Shown here piece after piece: positions 1 through 15,494 of a DNA stretch of 64,000 nt (positions are counted from its first letter, which is position 1; each line of letters starts with the position of its first letter). The notes beneath the pieces are model-generated. The model made no database searches, was not told where the DNA came from, and saw only the letters and a program-made list of their open reading frames with translations. Made by a program: the position numbers and the translations under genes. The DNA is taken from positions 16,827,663 to 16,891,662 of the forward strand of contig NC_068976.1 of NCBI RefSeq assembly GCF_016808095.1. Direction: 5' to 3'. The stretch is from Vigna angularis (taxonomy: Eukaryota; Streptophyta; Magnoliopsida; Fabales; Fabaceae).

Positions 1-34
1 AATAGGTTTTTTTAACTTATGACTTTTTAAATTT

Positions 35-1292
35 AGATTAAATATGTTTTTATTTCCTAAATTATCAAGTGATTTTGTGTTTTTTCTCTTTTTGAAAGTT
101 TTTTTTTATTTTAGTTCTCTTAGTTTTGAAACTTTTATGTTTAGTCCTTAAAATTGAATGGCGTTAAGTTTTTGTATGAGGTGTGACTAACGATGAGCCA
201 GGTGTATGCCACGTTTTTTATTTTTTTCTAAAATATTTGTCACATTTTCCAGACCCTTCCTTCTTCTCCCCCAAATCACTCAAAACGTCCGCTCATCTCT
301 TTCACATCCGCCATTGTTACTGAGATATGGATCTTCTACCAGTTTTAATATAGGTTGACATTTTTTGCATTGATCAATTGCTTATATTTTAGTTGGGTTT
401 CTTGATTTTAATTTAAAGTGACTTTTCACAGCGACACTGCGAAACTTAGGTGCACGAGAAGAATGACAATCTCACACTCGCGATTTCTGGTTGGTAGAGG
501 CGCAAGGAGTTTGTGATTGTTTTTGGTTTTTGGTTTTTGTGCATGTTGGTGACACAGATGAATGCAGTGGATGATGGTGGTTGTTAGGCGTGAAGGTTGA
601 TGAAGGAAAAAGTCGCGATGGGTTAAGGGTTTCGAACTGGTTCTGGTTTAGGGATGACCATGGCAACGCGAGTTAAGGTTCGAAATTGGTCTCGTGGTAG
701 AGGATGAGAATCATGATTGGGGTTTTTTTTGGGTTTCTTTCAGATTCGCGATGAAGGTGATTGGGATTTCTAGGTTTCTAATTAGGACGAAGGAAGATAG
801 TGATCATGATTTGGATTCATGGAGGTCTTGCGATGTGGTTTTTTGGTTTGTTGGTTCATTAAGCACGATGGTAGGTTTGCTCACAGTTAGCAGATTTTAC
901 AATTCTCAGACTTGGGTTTCTGCTTCGCAAGTTCCATGGTGGTTTGCGGTGAAGGTGGCTTCATTGTGGGGAAGTTGTTTCGAAGGAGAAACAATGATGG
1001 AAGGAGAGGAACAATGGTGGGTGTGAAAGAGATGAGCGTACGTTTTGAGTGATTGGGAGAGAAGAAGGAAGGGTTTGGAAAAAACGTGACAAATATTTTA
1101 GAAAAAAAGAATAAAACGTGGCATACACCTAGCTCACCGTTAGCCACCTCATACAAAAAATTAACGTTGTTCAATTTTAAGGACTAAAAATAAGAGTTTC
1201 AAAACTAAGAGGACTAAAATGAACAAACCTCTCGAAGTGGAACGAAACCAAAAATCGCTTGATAGTTTAGGAACTAAAAACATATTTAATTC
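35..1292. mobile_element. Mutator-like TIR element, non-autonomous
   Basis: The first ~280 bases (about 37-319) and the segment at about 1010-1290 are inverted copies of each other with scattered mismatches. Both run from ATTAAATATG through a 'GGACTAAAA'-type stretch, a CACGTTTT segment and an ACTCAAAACGT segment to CCATTGTT. Long TIRs of this kind suggest a Mutator-like element. A candidate 9-bp target duplication, TTTAAATTT, lies at 26-34 and 1293-1301, but it is low complexity and weak evidence. The ~690-bp interior is richer in G+C than its surroundings. It has an open frame of 110 codons (694-1026, +) that I do not recognise, and no transposase is visible. It could be captured host sequence. 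Confidence 0.7.
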
Positions 1293-4200
1293 TTTAAATT
1301 TTAAATTTTTTTGTCTTTGTGATATATGTTGAGGAAAAAATAAAAATACTTAAATAAATATTGTATTTTTATTACAAATTAAACTAATAAAAAGGTGATG
1401 TTTATTTAAGTGTTTTACTTTTACTTTAAAAGTTTATTTTCAAGATATTACATAAGATAGTAAAATATAAAATATGAAAAATATAACAATAAATACTCAA
1501 AATATAACTTTAATAATTTATTCACAAAAGATTTCAAAAAATTAATACAAAATTCTTCTTAGCTTTAAAAATATTATATTATCCCCAGTTTTTACATTAG
1601 AAGTTTATCCCCTTAAGGTATTTGAACCTGGAAACCCAGCATAAGCAAATAATGGATCAATTGTGTAAACCCTAAGGCGCATTGGAACACGGGCCTCGCC
1701 AAACAACGCTGTTCATCATGGGCTTTGTGTCAGTTATTGGGCTGATCTGTTAAACATCGTTAGTGATTAATTTTTTGTTTTGCCCTTCAGATTCAAACAA
1801 ACAAGGTGAAGAACCTGGACTTCAAATCAAAATGAAAAAAAGTGGACAATGTATTGTACAACTTTCGTGAGAAGGAAAATAAATTGGTAATTTTTTATGC
1901 TGATTGAAGAAATTTGAGAATTAATAAAATTAATTAAGGAAAATAATATTTTATATTGATAAATTAACCAAATGAGAAGAGAAAAAGTCATTGTTATTTG
2001 GTAAAAAAGTTCATAGGACCAATGACAAGAATAAAGAAGACATAATATACAAGGAAAACAAGTTTATATCTTCTGATTTTCAGAATTAACGACTTAAATT
2101 TATAATTTATTTCGAAAAGTTAATAATGAAGTAAGGGTATTTAGAATGAGTTACATTTATAATAAGCATGCAAATATGTATTATACACTCATATTTGATA
2201 GTACTTCAAAGATATATGACTAAATTTTTACAACAATACGTACAAGTAGGTTAAATCCACTTGCAAAATACTCAAATTTTTTACTAAGCGAGAGATAAGT
2301 GAATTTCACTCAAGCAATATTCTTTTTCTAAAATTGTCTTGCAAAATTTTATTTTGATGTGTTACATATTTACACAAACACATACAAAAACATATATAAT
2401 TTTGTTGAAGATAATCTAAATGCAAGTGTAAACTTTATATAAATATCGAGAAAATCTGTCAAACTTTTATTTAGATTTAAGTTTTGGTTTACTAATGGTA
2501 GGTTACAATCTTGATGGGCTTCGTTGATCTTAACATTATTTGCAAACAACGAGAATGATTATGAGTACAAAACGAAGTTGTGTTGCGTAGATGTTCAATT
2601 GCCCTTTTGACTCTTGTCACTAAAGCAAAATTTCGCAATTTCCATTTTCCACTGAGCTTGCAGCTTTTGCATTATCTTTTTTTCTTTTTGGTTTTTTCTT
2701 CCACACCGAATAATGAGACACAAAAGGAGCTAAGGATTAAGATGGAGGATATAAGTCAATGGTGTTGGGTAGAACCAATGAGATCAGTGATAATTGAGTT
2801 GGGGGGTTGCTTCCATGCATGCTCAATTTCAACTTTCTTCAACTTTATCCTATAACTTTTGATAAAAGTTAAAAGTGTAGATTTTCAATGATCTCATTCA
2901 CATAAATAAATAATAATAATAACACTAATTAAGAGATGGGGCAATGAATTTGCATGCTAGTTTCCTTGTCTCCATAAACCCTTAACTACCACCTATCATA
3001 TATAGAGAAAATAATATTTCATCATTAAAGTGGAACATTACAAAGACAATCTAAATCCAGATGACTAAATCAAGATTCTAAAACTTATTAAGAATACAAA
3101 AAGTTTGAGTTAAGAATTCAATGTTAAACACAAATGAGAAAATTAACTAACATGTATAATAAAATAGAAAAATCTCATAACGTAAGCTTTATGGAATTTT
3201 ATATTGAAAGTGGTATGATATTTAATATAGATAATTCGTAACTCAGTCATAAATCTTTTCGGTTTATCCTTAATAATGATATTAACATCTGATGTAAATA
3301 GAGAAATGTCCAAAACCTAGCAATAAAGCTTAATGAAATGTGGTCAAGTAATATACGTACAACAAATATATTTTGTTAAATATATTATAAAACTTATTAG
3401 ATATGGATGATCCGATAACGACACAACCTGATAGCGGGTGGAACAACATGTCCAACAAATATCGTTAAAATAGGCTCGTAGGCTTTAAGTCTAATTCAAC
3501 TCCACAAAATCCGTTTGTAATGTATGATTTGCATCACTTATATATATATTATAGATTGAATTTATTTTTTTAGTTGATACGAGACTTCTAACAAGAAAAA
3601 TATAAAATTAAATCAAACATTAAATAAAAATAAAAAAAGTCAAGTGATATATTAAAAATAACGACATATAAATATAAGACTTAAAATTTTATAATAAAAA
3701 TAGTATCTAACAACTTATATTATATTTTATTGGTAATCCTCAAGTCTATTCAAGTAAAAAATTTCCAAAAACACTAACTTCAAATTCATTTAGAAACAAA
3801 TGAGCATAAATTTTAGAGACTATTTTTGGTGTGGATAAATTTAGGTTATTTTCCAGTTATTACTGGAATAGTTTTTTATTATGATATATTCATATTTTAA
3901 AAAGTATTTCTAAATAAAAATAGAGAAGGAAATGAAATTTATATAGTTGTTGAGTTAAATATAAGATCCAAAACTAAGATGGTATAGAATAATGTGTAGG
4001 AAGTATAGATTTTTGTTTGGAAAAGTTAAAAGGAAAAGAGATAGTGAGTGGAGAGAATGAAGAAGAAGAATAGGCAAAGGAAACTTTTTGTTATTCTTTG
4101 ACAGGAAAGGGAAAAAAGCAAAAGATTATGATAAGATTATTATAGTGATTAAAAAGTAATTAATATATTAATAATGAAGGATTATTGAAAATGAAAAGGT

Positions 4201-5394
4201 TTGGAAGGCAATGTTCCCTTAAGTCGGAACAATGTATCAGACGACGGCACCATTGTTCTGTTTGTGTTTCTGTATTCTGTGGTTCTGCTATGCTTAGGTT
4301 CCATCACAGTGACTTTTTGTTTGGGCTCTGTGCTATATTTCTCTCTTCTATTCCATTCTATGTTATCATATTCTATTCTATTCTCAAGAGTGGACCCAAT
4401 TTCTCTCTCTCTCTCTCTCACCTCACCATTTCACATGCATCTCACAGCCTTCTCTCTTCTCTCCTCCATTTTTATATTCCTTCATTTTCTCTTTTTTTTC
4501 TTATTTCATACGTGCTTTTACACTTTACCACTTATTATGATATTTTATACAATACTAATAATATTTCTACACAATTTTACTTTTTAATATTCATTGGTAT
4601 TCATTTGTTTCTAAAATCTCTCTCTGAATTCTCATCAATATAAGTTCCTACATACTTTAAAATATGTGAGGTTGTGTTTAAAATTGTAATAGGGGAAACA
4701 AAATTTAATATTTGAGTGAATTGAAGTTGGTAAAAAATAGGTAGGAAAAAGTAACAACCGTATCATGATTGTGCAAAGTTCTTAGCTATGAAGTTTGCAT
4801 TTTCAGTCTTCATTTATTTATTTTATTTTATTTTGGGAGGTAATTATTGGTCATGATTGAGACGCATGACATCTTCCCAATCATCATCTTCAACCTCAAA
4901 CTGGAAATTTTCAAATATAAATGTGTATGCCTACATAGTATAAGATTTTCTTGGCTATCGAAAAGAAGAAAAAAAAAGTGTATATTGTTAAGTGTCTTTT
5001 TCTCCTCTTACTTCACAGACTTGAACACCATGCATGGCATTATAAGTCAATTTAATACCTAAAATTGACATTGCTGGTTAACTATACGTCATTTTAAATT
5101 TTTAATGTTAGTGTTGGTTGTTTTACTTTTTAGTTATGTAAAATCTTAACTTCGAAGTGTATGTTTGAGATTAATTCTCTCATAAATACTGTAATGGTTT
5201 TGGGTTTTCTAACACTTTTCCTTTTTTGTCTTTTGTCATCTTTAGTTTAATATTGTTGGGAGGGGATAGGGAGGAGATGTTTTGATTATAAAATCAATGT
5301 ATATTCAATAGTTTGGATCTTTTAATAAGGTGTATTAAATATGATCATTTATCTTTTTATTTCAAATTTGTATTTATAAATTTGATACTAAATA
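1293..5394. other. AT-rich intergenic spacer
   Basis: No supported gene. Short open frames at 2580-2855 and on both strands around 4182-4640 have no recognisable domain, and their composition is that of the surrounding spacer. A pyrimidine-rich stretch with a short (TC)n run lies at about 4402-4419. Confidence 0.6.
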
Positions 5395-5522
5395 TTACTA
5401 TGGACTTATAGCTGACTGATCGATCGGACGGTCAATAGATGCTTTTGTGACATGTCAATTGCTCGGACTTTTTCAATTATTTTACCACTTATCCGATCGG
5501 TCAGCTATAAACTTATAGTAAC
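5395..5522. mobile_element. Small hairpin MITE-like element
   Basis: Bases 5395-5429 and 5491-5522 are imperfect inverted repeats of about 30 bp (TTACTATGGACTTATAGCTG against the complement of CAGCTATAAACTTATAGTAA). They are separated by ~60 bp, so the whole 128-bp unit could fold into a hairpin. The arms carry the palindrome-rich string CCGATCGG. Size and structure fit a MITE; no clear target duplication could be defined. Confidence 0.55.
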
Positions 5523-8460
<2,938 letters not shown>

Positions 8461-8469
8461 TATATAATA

Positions 8470-8765
8470 ATTATCGTTTCGGTTTGATTGGGGTCCGAGG
8501 TTGTCCGTCTTCAATCCTAATCTCTTATGCCTGCAGATATGACCTTCACTATGACAATCCGTTCGTCCAGTGTTTAAATTGTCCTCCCGACCAGGGGTGG
8601 TCCTGCAAAAAATACTCCGACGCTCCAGTTAGAAAAAATTGTCCCTTGTGTATTCTAATATATTGACCGGCTATTAATGACATCCATCTTACCTGTCTCG
8701 CGATCACTGGATTACTGGTTGGTGAGAATGACACTCCCCTCAAACGGTCGGCTACTCGAGTATAA
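8470..8765. other. GC-richer islet of unknown origin
   Basis: About 300 bp with clearly higher G+C than the flanks. It contains CCGAGG, GACCTTCACTATGACAATCC, CTGTCTCGCGATCACTGG and CTACTCGAG. Overlapping open frames of 73-77 codons exist on both strands, but neither resembles a known protein. The two ends (GTTTGATTGGGG near 8480 and CCCCTCAAAC near 8735) are weakly inverted, so it may be a remnant of a transposable element. Confidence 0.4.
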
Positions 8766-10560
8766 TACAATTATTATGTAATTTACATACATAAAATAAT
8801 AAATAAAATAACTGATAACAAATAAAATCTTCTTATTTTTAACTTTCTTTCAACTTAGATATCTTTGTTTTTTATTCCTTTTCTATCATCAATTTGTTTA
8901 TACTGTTGAAAAGTAATAAAGAGCTAGGAAAAAATATTTTCGAGTAACAAAATATTTGTACACGATTTAATTTTAATTTTAATTTTTTGGTTTCAGAATT
9001 CTTTTTCTTCAAATTTATTAAAAATATTTACGTAGTGGTTGTTAAAAAACAGGCATATGTAATATCAAGTTATTACGTGGTTAATGTAGGGTAATATTAA
9101 AGAAATTGAAATAATAATTTCTAAAAATCTGGCAGACCAAATTATTTTCTCTAATTAAAAGGATAAAAAATCATGCTAAATTTAAAAACCAGAACAAAGA
9201 GATTAATTCTTTACGAAAATACATGTTTTTTAAAGCACAAGTCCTTTTCTACGGGAAATAAATAGTAATTTTTAAAAAAATAAAAGGAAAAGCAGGTCAA
9301 AAAGAGAGTGAACGTAGAATGTCAAATGTGGAAAACGGCGCCGTGAGTAAATAGACAGCACATTGACACGTGTCATTCAAATATTGAAGTTGTTTTCACA
9401 CTCTCACCTCATTAGTTTGTCGTGAATCGCACGCGTATGATCGGTCAAACATCAGGTGCTAACACTATTTCTTCTCTCTCCTTTTTTTTTCCTATTTTAC
9501 TTTCATCAAATTATATATATATATATATATATTTTTTTTTTTTCTTTTCTTTTTTTTAATGAATAGAGTAGAATAGACTGCACATCATTTCATTCTTAGA
9601 AAACCACACAAATTTTGTTTTTAGGAAAATACCTGAGAACTATAAATTCTGTCAGTTATTGACTATAACATCAATCAATCATCATTTCACTTCATAATTT
9701 CTACTAATTCTTTTATTTGTCTTATTATTATTATTGTTTATTTTCAAATAAAAAACATTTATGTACTTTGTTAAACCTTAAAAAAAAATACTACGCATTT
9801 TATGAACCAAACTAATGTGTCATGAACACAATATGCTTACAAAAATCTTTTTATCTGTCATTAACTTTTAATGCATGAAAATTAGAATGAACAGGTAGAA
9901 GATGCCTTAAAAAGAGAAAAAAAAAATGATGTAATGTTCAAAGGACAGGTACAGTGCACTCTATGATTTAGGGTACCCAACACTTGGAAGAATTTAAAAG
10001 AATTAAAGTACATAAGACATTTAGAATAGAATATAGTAGAGTTAATGAAATACAGATAACAGAGAATAAGAGAAAGAAGATAAAGAAATCAAAAGAAATA
10101 TGATAATTTTAAAATATAATGAAGGAGCCATAAACAGTAAAATGTCCAATAATCATAATTATTACTGTTATTATCTTAAAACAAACATAATGTACCTAAC
10201 TAAGCTTCCTCTGTTATGGAATGAGTGTCTGCTGCATAATATTAAAGAACAGAACACAGATGTCTGTGTGTGTGTCTCAAAAGAAGGTAATAACGGAAGA
10301 AATAAATAAAAGAGGTGTTTGATCGTAGATTGGTGGCGAAATAATGTGGTGTTTTAATAGAGAGATGGCTGAAAAACTAGGTAGAATCAAATCAAACGTA
10401 ATCAAATGTTAAAGAATCTGAATAATGAAAAAGGTAGTGATTACATATCCTGTGAGCTAAGGTGAGGGTGATAGTGTGTACTGTTTTGTTTTCGTGTTGT
10501 TATAGACTAGCTTCACTTTTTCTGATTTTCATTAAATACAAGTATACTAGTTTTTTGTTT
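8766..10560. other. Upstream intergenic region of ARF5
   Basis: No gene is supported. The less AT-rich stretch at about 9300-9480 contains a perfect G-box palindrome and other promoter-like strings. An (AT)n/T run lies at about 9511-9545. A TGTCTC element (core auxin response element) is at 10273-10278. Confidence 0.5.
9364..9375. promoter_or_regulatory. G-box palindrome
   Basis: TGACACGTGTCA is a perfect 12-bp palindrome centred on CACGTG, the site bound by plant bZIP and bHLH factors. It lies in a locally GC-richer block (9300-9480) that also has GGCGCC and CACGCG strings, about 1.9 kb upstream of the ARF5 start codon. Control of ARF5 is inferred only from position. Confidence 0.4.
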
Positions 10561-10581
10561 TGGTCTTAATTATTTAAATGA

Positions 10582-10589
10582 TATAAATA
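10582..10589 (+). promoter_or_regulatory. Putative ARF5 TATA box
   Basis: TATAAATA precedes a GC-richer, (GA)n-containing leader (10640-10675) leading into ARF5. If used, transcription would start near 10615 and give a leader of about 620 nt. An inverted auxin response element, GAGACA, is at 10665-10670. MONOPTEROS is known to act on its own promoter through such elements, but a role for this copy is inference. Confidence 0.45.
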
Positions 10590-10895
10590 GCTTAAAGCTG
10601 CAAAGGGTAGGACTTGGTAGCATGCACACTACTTGCTCTTTGAAGCAAAGAGAGAGAGAGAGAAGAGACAAGGAGGTTTTGGTTTTTGGCATTGGTGCTT
10701 GTGCTCGTGCTTGAGAAATTGAAAAGAGCGAAAGAAAGAAGGGAACAGTATCAGCGTCAGGGTGATGAGTGGTTTCACTGAAAGGTTGGTTTCTTTTGAA
10801 GATAGAAAGAAGGAAAAAAAAAAGGCACGCACAAGTAGTACTCAAATCAAACCCAATAATACAAGCCACACTCATGCTTAGGTCCGCGTGCTTTG

Positions 10896-11164
10896 ATGGC
10901 CTTTATTTCGGTTGCTTTGTGTCAAGCCCCACCCTTTGAAAGAAAGATCTGCACTGTGCCTTTTTCACAGGTTTTGGTCTGCTTTTCAGCTAGCTTGGAT
11001 TCTTTGTTTTCCCACAGAACAACAACACAAATGAGATTCTTCTCATATTAACAACGTCGACCCTTCTTCTCTTCTCTTCTTCCTCCTCATCCTAATGGGA
11101 TGGTGAGTCAAGGTTTGAGAGAAAGGAGAGTTTTTGTTTGGTGGGTATGCAACTTGTGAATTGA
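10896..11164 (+). promoter_or_regulatory. Upstream ORFs in the ARF5 leader
   Basis: Three short upstream open frames precede the main start: 10896-11051 (51 codons plus stop), 11095-11106 (three codons) and 11147-11164 (five codons). The last has G at -3, a favourable context. None overlaps the main ATG at 11238. Arabidopsis ARF3 and ARF5 leaders carry upstream ORFs whose effect depends on reinitiation factors such as RPL24 and eIF3h, so a similar control is plausible. That this region is transcribed is inferred from the TATA box, not shown. Confidence 0.5.
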
Positions 11165-11237
11165 AGACGTAGAAACACAGGTTCCTCTTGTGGTTTCAGT
11201 TGAAGACGTAGAGGGTGGTACAGCATAGCAATACAAT

Positions 11238-14200
11238 ATGATGGCTTCCGTAGAAGAAAAGCTTAAAACTGGAGGAGTTGGAGTTGGAGTTGGAGCTGGA
11301 GCTGGAGGAGGAATGGTTGTTGGGAGTCAAACTTTAATGGCTGAGATGAAACTGTTGAAAGAAATGCAGGAACATTCTGGTCTGTTTCATTTTCCCTGTT
11401 GGAAGATCATTTTTTACCTTTTGGTTTCATTTTAATGACAGACATGTTTGATGCTATAAATTTTTCAGGGGTCAGAAAGACTTTGAATTCCGAGTTATGG
11501 CATGCTTGTGCAGGCCCTCTTGTTTCATTACCTCAGGTTGGAAGTCTTGTGTTTTACTTCCCTCAGGGACACAGTGAGCAGGTGAATGAATGAATGAATC
11601 AATCTCTTGTTTTCTTTCCAAGTGCTATTTGTTTTCTTCTAACCTTGCTTTGTTATCTCTAACTCACTGGTTTCTTTTGTATGTTGAACCTAGAATGTGA
11701 CTTCGTTTGTTTTGGTTGGCTGAAGCATGTGTGTCTGTTTTTCCCTTTCTCTAAATATATGAACAGGTGGCGGCTTCTACCAGAAGGACAGCAACGTCGC
11801 AGATTCCAAACTATCCCAATCTTCCATCTCAGTTGCTGTGTCAAGTCCAAAATGTCACACTTCATGTGAGTGTCGTGTGCTGGTTCACCACCTCTTGCAT
11901 TAGTCCTCAAAAGCTTATTTCAAATTCAAATATTTACCTTTTTTTTTCTGTATTTTATGACAGGCAGACAAAGAGACAGATGAAATCTACGCTCAAATGA
12001 GTCTCCAGCCACTGAATTCTGTAAGTTTCAGTCTTTTAATCTATTTTATCGAGCCTGTAAATATGAGGGTTGGTTGTGGTTTATCGTTCGTTCTTCCCAG
12101 TTTGAATTTGGATTTGGATTTCTCTGTGCCAGGAAAAAGAAGCATTTCCCATATCTGATTTTGGTCTAAAGCCAAGCAAACACCCCACTGAGTTCTTCTG
12201 CAAAACTTTGACTGCCAGTGACACGAGCACACACGGCGGCTTTTCGGTTCCACGCAGGGCAGCAGAGAAGCTCTTTCCTCCGTTGGTATGGCTGCAGCAC
12301 CAGCTGATTGCAAATCATGTTCTTCTTGTACTTGCTAAAATTCGGTACTTGAATTGTCTTTTTATTGACCCATCTTATTTTCACTTCAGGATTACACAAT
12401 TCAACCCCCAACTCAAGAACTTGTTGTTCGAGATTTGCATGATAATACCTGGACATTTAGACATATCTACAGGGGTGAGTATGCTTTTGTTATTGAAATC
12501 TATCTATCTATTGCTTTGTTAGAAAACATTAATGGGTGTTTTGTTGTGGATTATATTATATTCCATGTTAAGCATTTCGTGCTTCTCTTTTGTTACAAGC
12601 TATTGTTTGGCTTTGCAGCTTTCTGCTTAAGGAAAGACTCACTTTTATTTTTGACAATTTTCCTTAGGTCAACCAAAGAGACACCTTCTCACAACAGGGT
12701 GGAGTTTGTTCGTAGGCTCAAAAAGACTCAGAGCTGGTGATTCTGTTCTTTTCATCAGGTAACTGCTTAATTGTTGGCTTCAATAAGCATTCCTTCATAA
12801 CTTTCTTCATAGTAAAAACGATGTTATTGTTACTAGGGATGAGAAATCGCAACTGCGAGTTGGTGTGAGGCGTGTTAATCGTCAACAAACAACACTGCCA
12901 TCATCAGTGCTTTCTGCAGATAGCATGCACATTGGTGTGCTTGCTGCTGCAGCTCATGCCGCTGCTAATCGAAGTCCATTCACTATTTTCTACAATCCAA
13001 GGTTTATATTTAACGTCCTCATACACACCCTCTACACTATTTTCTGTTGTGTATAATTTAGTTCTACTTTGCAGGGCTTGCCCTTCAGAATTTGTTATTC
13101 CGCTGGCTAAATACAGAAAAGCTGTATTAGGGACTCAGGTCTCAGTTGGCATGAGATTTGGTATGATGTTTGAGACTGAAGAATCGGGTAAGCGCAGGTA
13201 ATTTTCTGAAAGCTTGGATCTTTCTATAGCCAAATGTGCCTGCTCAGCTATTTTGTGATGAGCGTTAACTACGAAACAGGCATGAAAATTTGACACATGC
13301 TTCACCTTTCTGCAGATATATGGGTACAATAGTTGGCATCAGTGATGTGGATCCTCTGAGGTGGCCTGATTCTAGATGGCGAAATATTCAGGTACAATAA
13401 GTTCTGCTCATGTTCTATCATTTATACTTTGTAGTATGTTCCGATGATATTGTGTGCATGTATTCTTCTATGAAAAACAATGATTTGTCTGCGAACAGGT
13501 GGAGTGGGATGAGCCAGGGTGTGGTGATAAACAGAATAGAGTTAGTGTTTGGGAGATTGAGACTCCTGAAAGCCTTTTTATCTTTCCTTCTTTGACTTCA
13601 AGTCTGAAACGGCCATTGCAATCTGGATTTTATGGCAAGTCTCTTTTCTTATATTTCTTTTCCTTCCTTGTAAATGAAAATCTTCTATTTGATGACTAGT
13701 TATGTTTATTGGTATAGAAAATGAGTGGGGGACTTTGTTAAGAAGACCTTTTATGAGAGTTCCAGAAAATGGAACTATGGAGCTACCAAACTCAATGCCA
13801 AATCTCTACTCAGAACACCTGATGAAAATGCTTTTCAAACCCCAGATAATTAACAACAATGGAGCATTGTTCTCGGCCATGCAACAAGAATCTGCTGCTG
13901 CAAGAGGTCCCTTGCAAGAGATGAAGACCACACTTGCAGCAGATAGCATGCCGCTTAGAAATCTACACACTCAATCTATCCCTGACCAACCTATTCCCCT
14001 AAACATGCAATCACTGTTGAAAAGTGATCAACCTGAAAAGTTGCACACTCTTGCCAAAATTGAGCTGCCTTCTGGGATAGTCGCTGACAAGCCAAAATTA
14101 GAACCTGAGGTATTACCACCTGATCATATGCTTGACTATGCTTCCACTTCCATGGAAGGGTGCAACATGGAAAAAGTGCCAACAAATCCTGTTAACCAGC

Positions 14201-15494
14201 AAGGCCTAGCAAACCAATTGACTTTCCATAATCAAAACCAGACTCCTCTCACTCAATCTACTCCATGGCCTATGCAAGCTCAGATAGAATCATCCTTGCC
14301 CCATCCTCAAATGATTGACATGGCTCAAGCTGAAACTGCTATGGTAAATAGCCTGCTTCCTCAGCTAGACATTGATGAATGGATGGCGTATGCTTCCTCT
14401 GGACCTTTTGCCACGCCAAACAGACCAACTGGACCTTTACCTGAGTTGCAAGAACATACGTCACTTCAACCTCAAGTGGTGAATCCCCCTTTACCTAACC
14501 ATGAAGTGTGGGATCATTATGTCAAGAGTTTGAAGTTTTTGTCTCAAACAGACCAGCTAGCCTCCATCTGTCAGCCAGGGACGTTCAATGGCATCAATGG
14601 CTTGCCAAGTCCAAACAGTCTGAGGGGCCTTTCAGCTGAGAGCAACAACCAAAGTGAGATTTGTGTCAACGTTGATGTCAGTAACAGCGTAGGTACCACC
14701 GTGGTTGATCCTTCTACTTCAAGCACCATTTTGGACGAGTTTTGCACAATGAAGGAGAGAGAGTTTCAGAATCCAAATGATTGCATGATGGGCAACTTGA
14801 GTTCAAACCAGGATGTGCAATCTCAAATAACCTCGGCAAGTCTGACTGAGTCACACGCCTTTTCTTTCAGAGACATCCCTGACAACTCAGGTGGCACTTC
14901 TTCAAGCCATGTTGATTTTGATGAAAACAGCTTTCTGCAGAATAACTCGTGGCAGCAAGTACCTGCTCCCATCCGAACCTACACAAAGGTTTGTAGAGAA
15001 TAACATTCATGAAATTTAGTCACCTATATTATCTGCTTCAACATCTTAAATTATGTACAACATCATGGCTTTTGGTTTCTGACAGGTACAAAAGGCCGGT
15101 TCTGTCGGAAGATCAATTGATGTCACTACTTTCAAGAACTATGAGGAGTTGATCCGTGCAATTGAATGCATGTTTGGACTTGATGGTCTTCTGAATGACA
15201 CTAAAGGTTCTGGATGGAAATTGGTGTATGTAGATTATGAGAGTGATGTTCTGCTAGTTGGGGATGATCCTTGGGAGTAAGTTTCTTACCTCTTGTATTG
15301 TGTGATATTCAACACCTTATGTTTAATAATGTTTTTTTTTTTGTGGCAATCTGATACTATAAAACGCTATGTGTAGGGAATTTGTGGGGTGTGTTCGCTG
15401 CATCAGAATTTTATCCCCTACAGAAGTTCAGCAGATGAGTGAAGAGGGAATGAAGCTTCTAAACAGTGGAGCTTTACAAGGGATGAATGTTTGA
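11238..15494 (+). CDS. ARF5: Auxin response factor 5 (MONOPTEROS-like)
   Basis: Nuclear auxin-response transcription activator that binds TGTCTC-type elements and is held inactive by Aux/IAA partners. Exons read by eye: 11238-11379, 11469-11581, 11767-11865, 11964-12020, 12133-12285, 12390-12474, 12668-12758, 12837-13001, 13075-13197, 13316-13391, 13499-13634, 13718-14988, 15086-15276, 15377-15494. They join in frame to 2820 nt (939 aa; Arabidopsis MP is about 900). A B3 DNA-binding domain lies at about residues 157-260 ([20 protein letters not shown]), the ARF/dimerisation domain to about 370, a long middle region in exon 12, and a C-terminal PB1 domain from about 836 with the acidic DDPWEEF motif. 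The start MMAS matches MP, and the N-terminus adds a Gly/Val-rich run. Intron 11 is GC-AG (donor GCAAGT at 13635), needed to keep frame; retaining it gives an in-frame TAG at 13697. Placement as ARF5 rather than ARF7/19 rests on close similarity throughout. Confidence 0.95.

Noticed and set aside
4182..4643. Overlapping open frames of 79-152 codons on both strands
   Set aside because: Hydrophobic, pyrimidine-driven composition, no domain, no splice or promoter context; likely chance frames in a T/C-rich tract.
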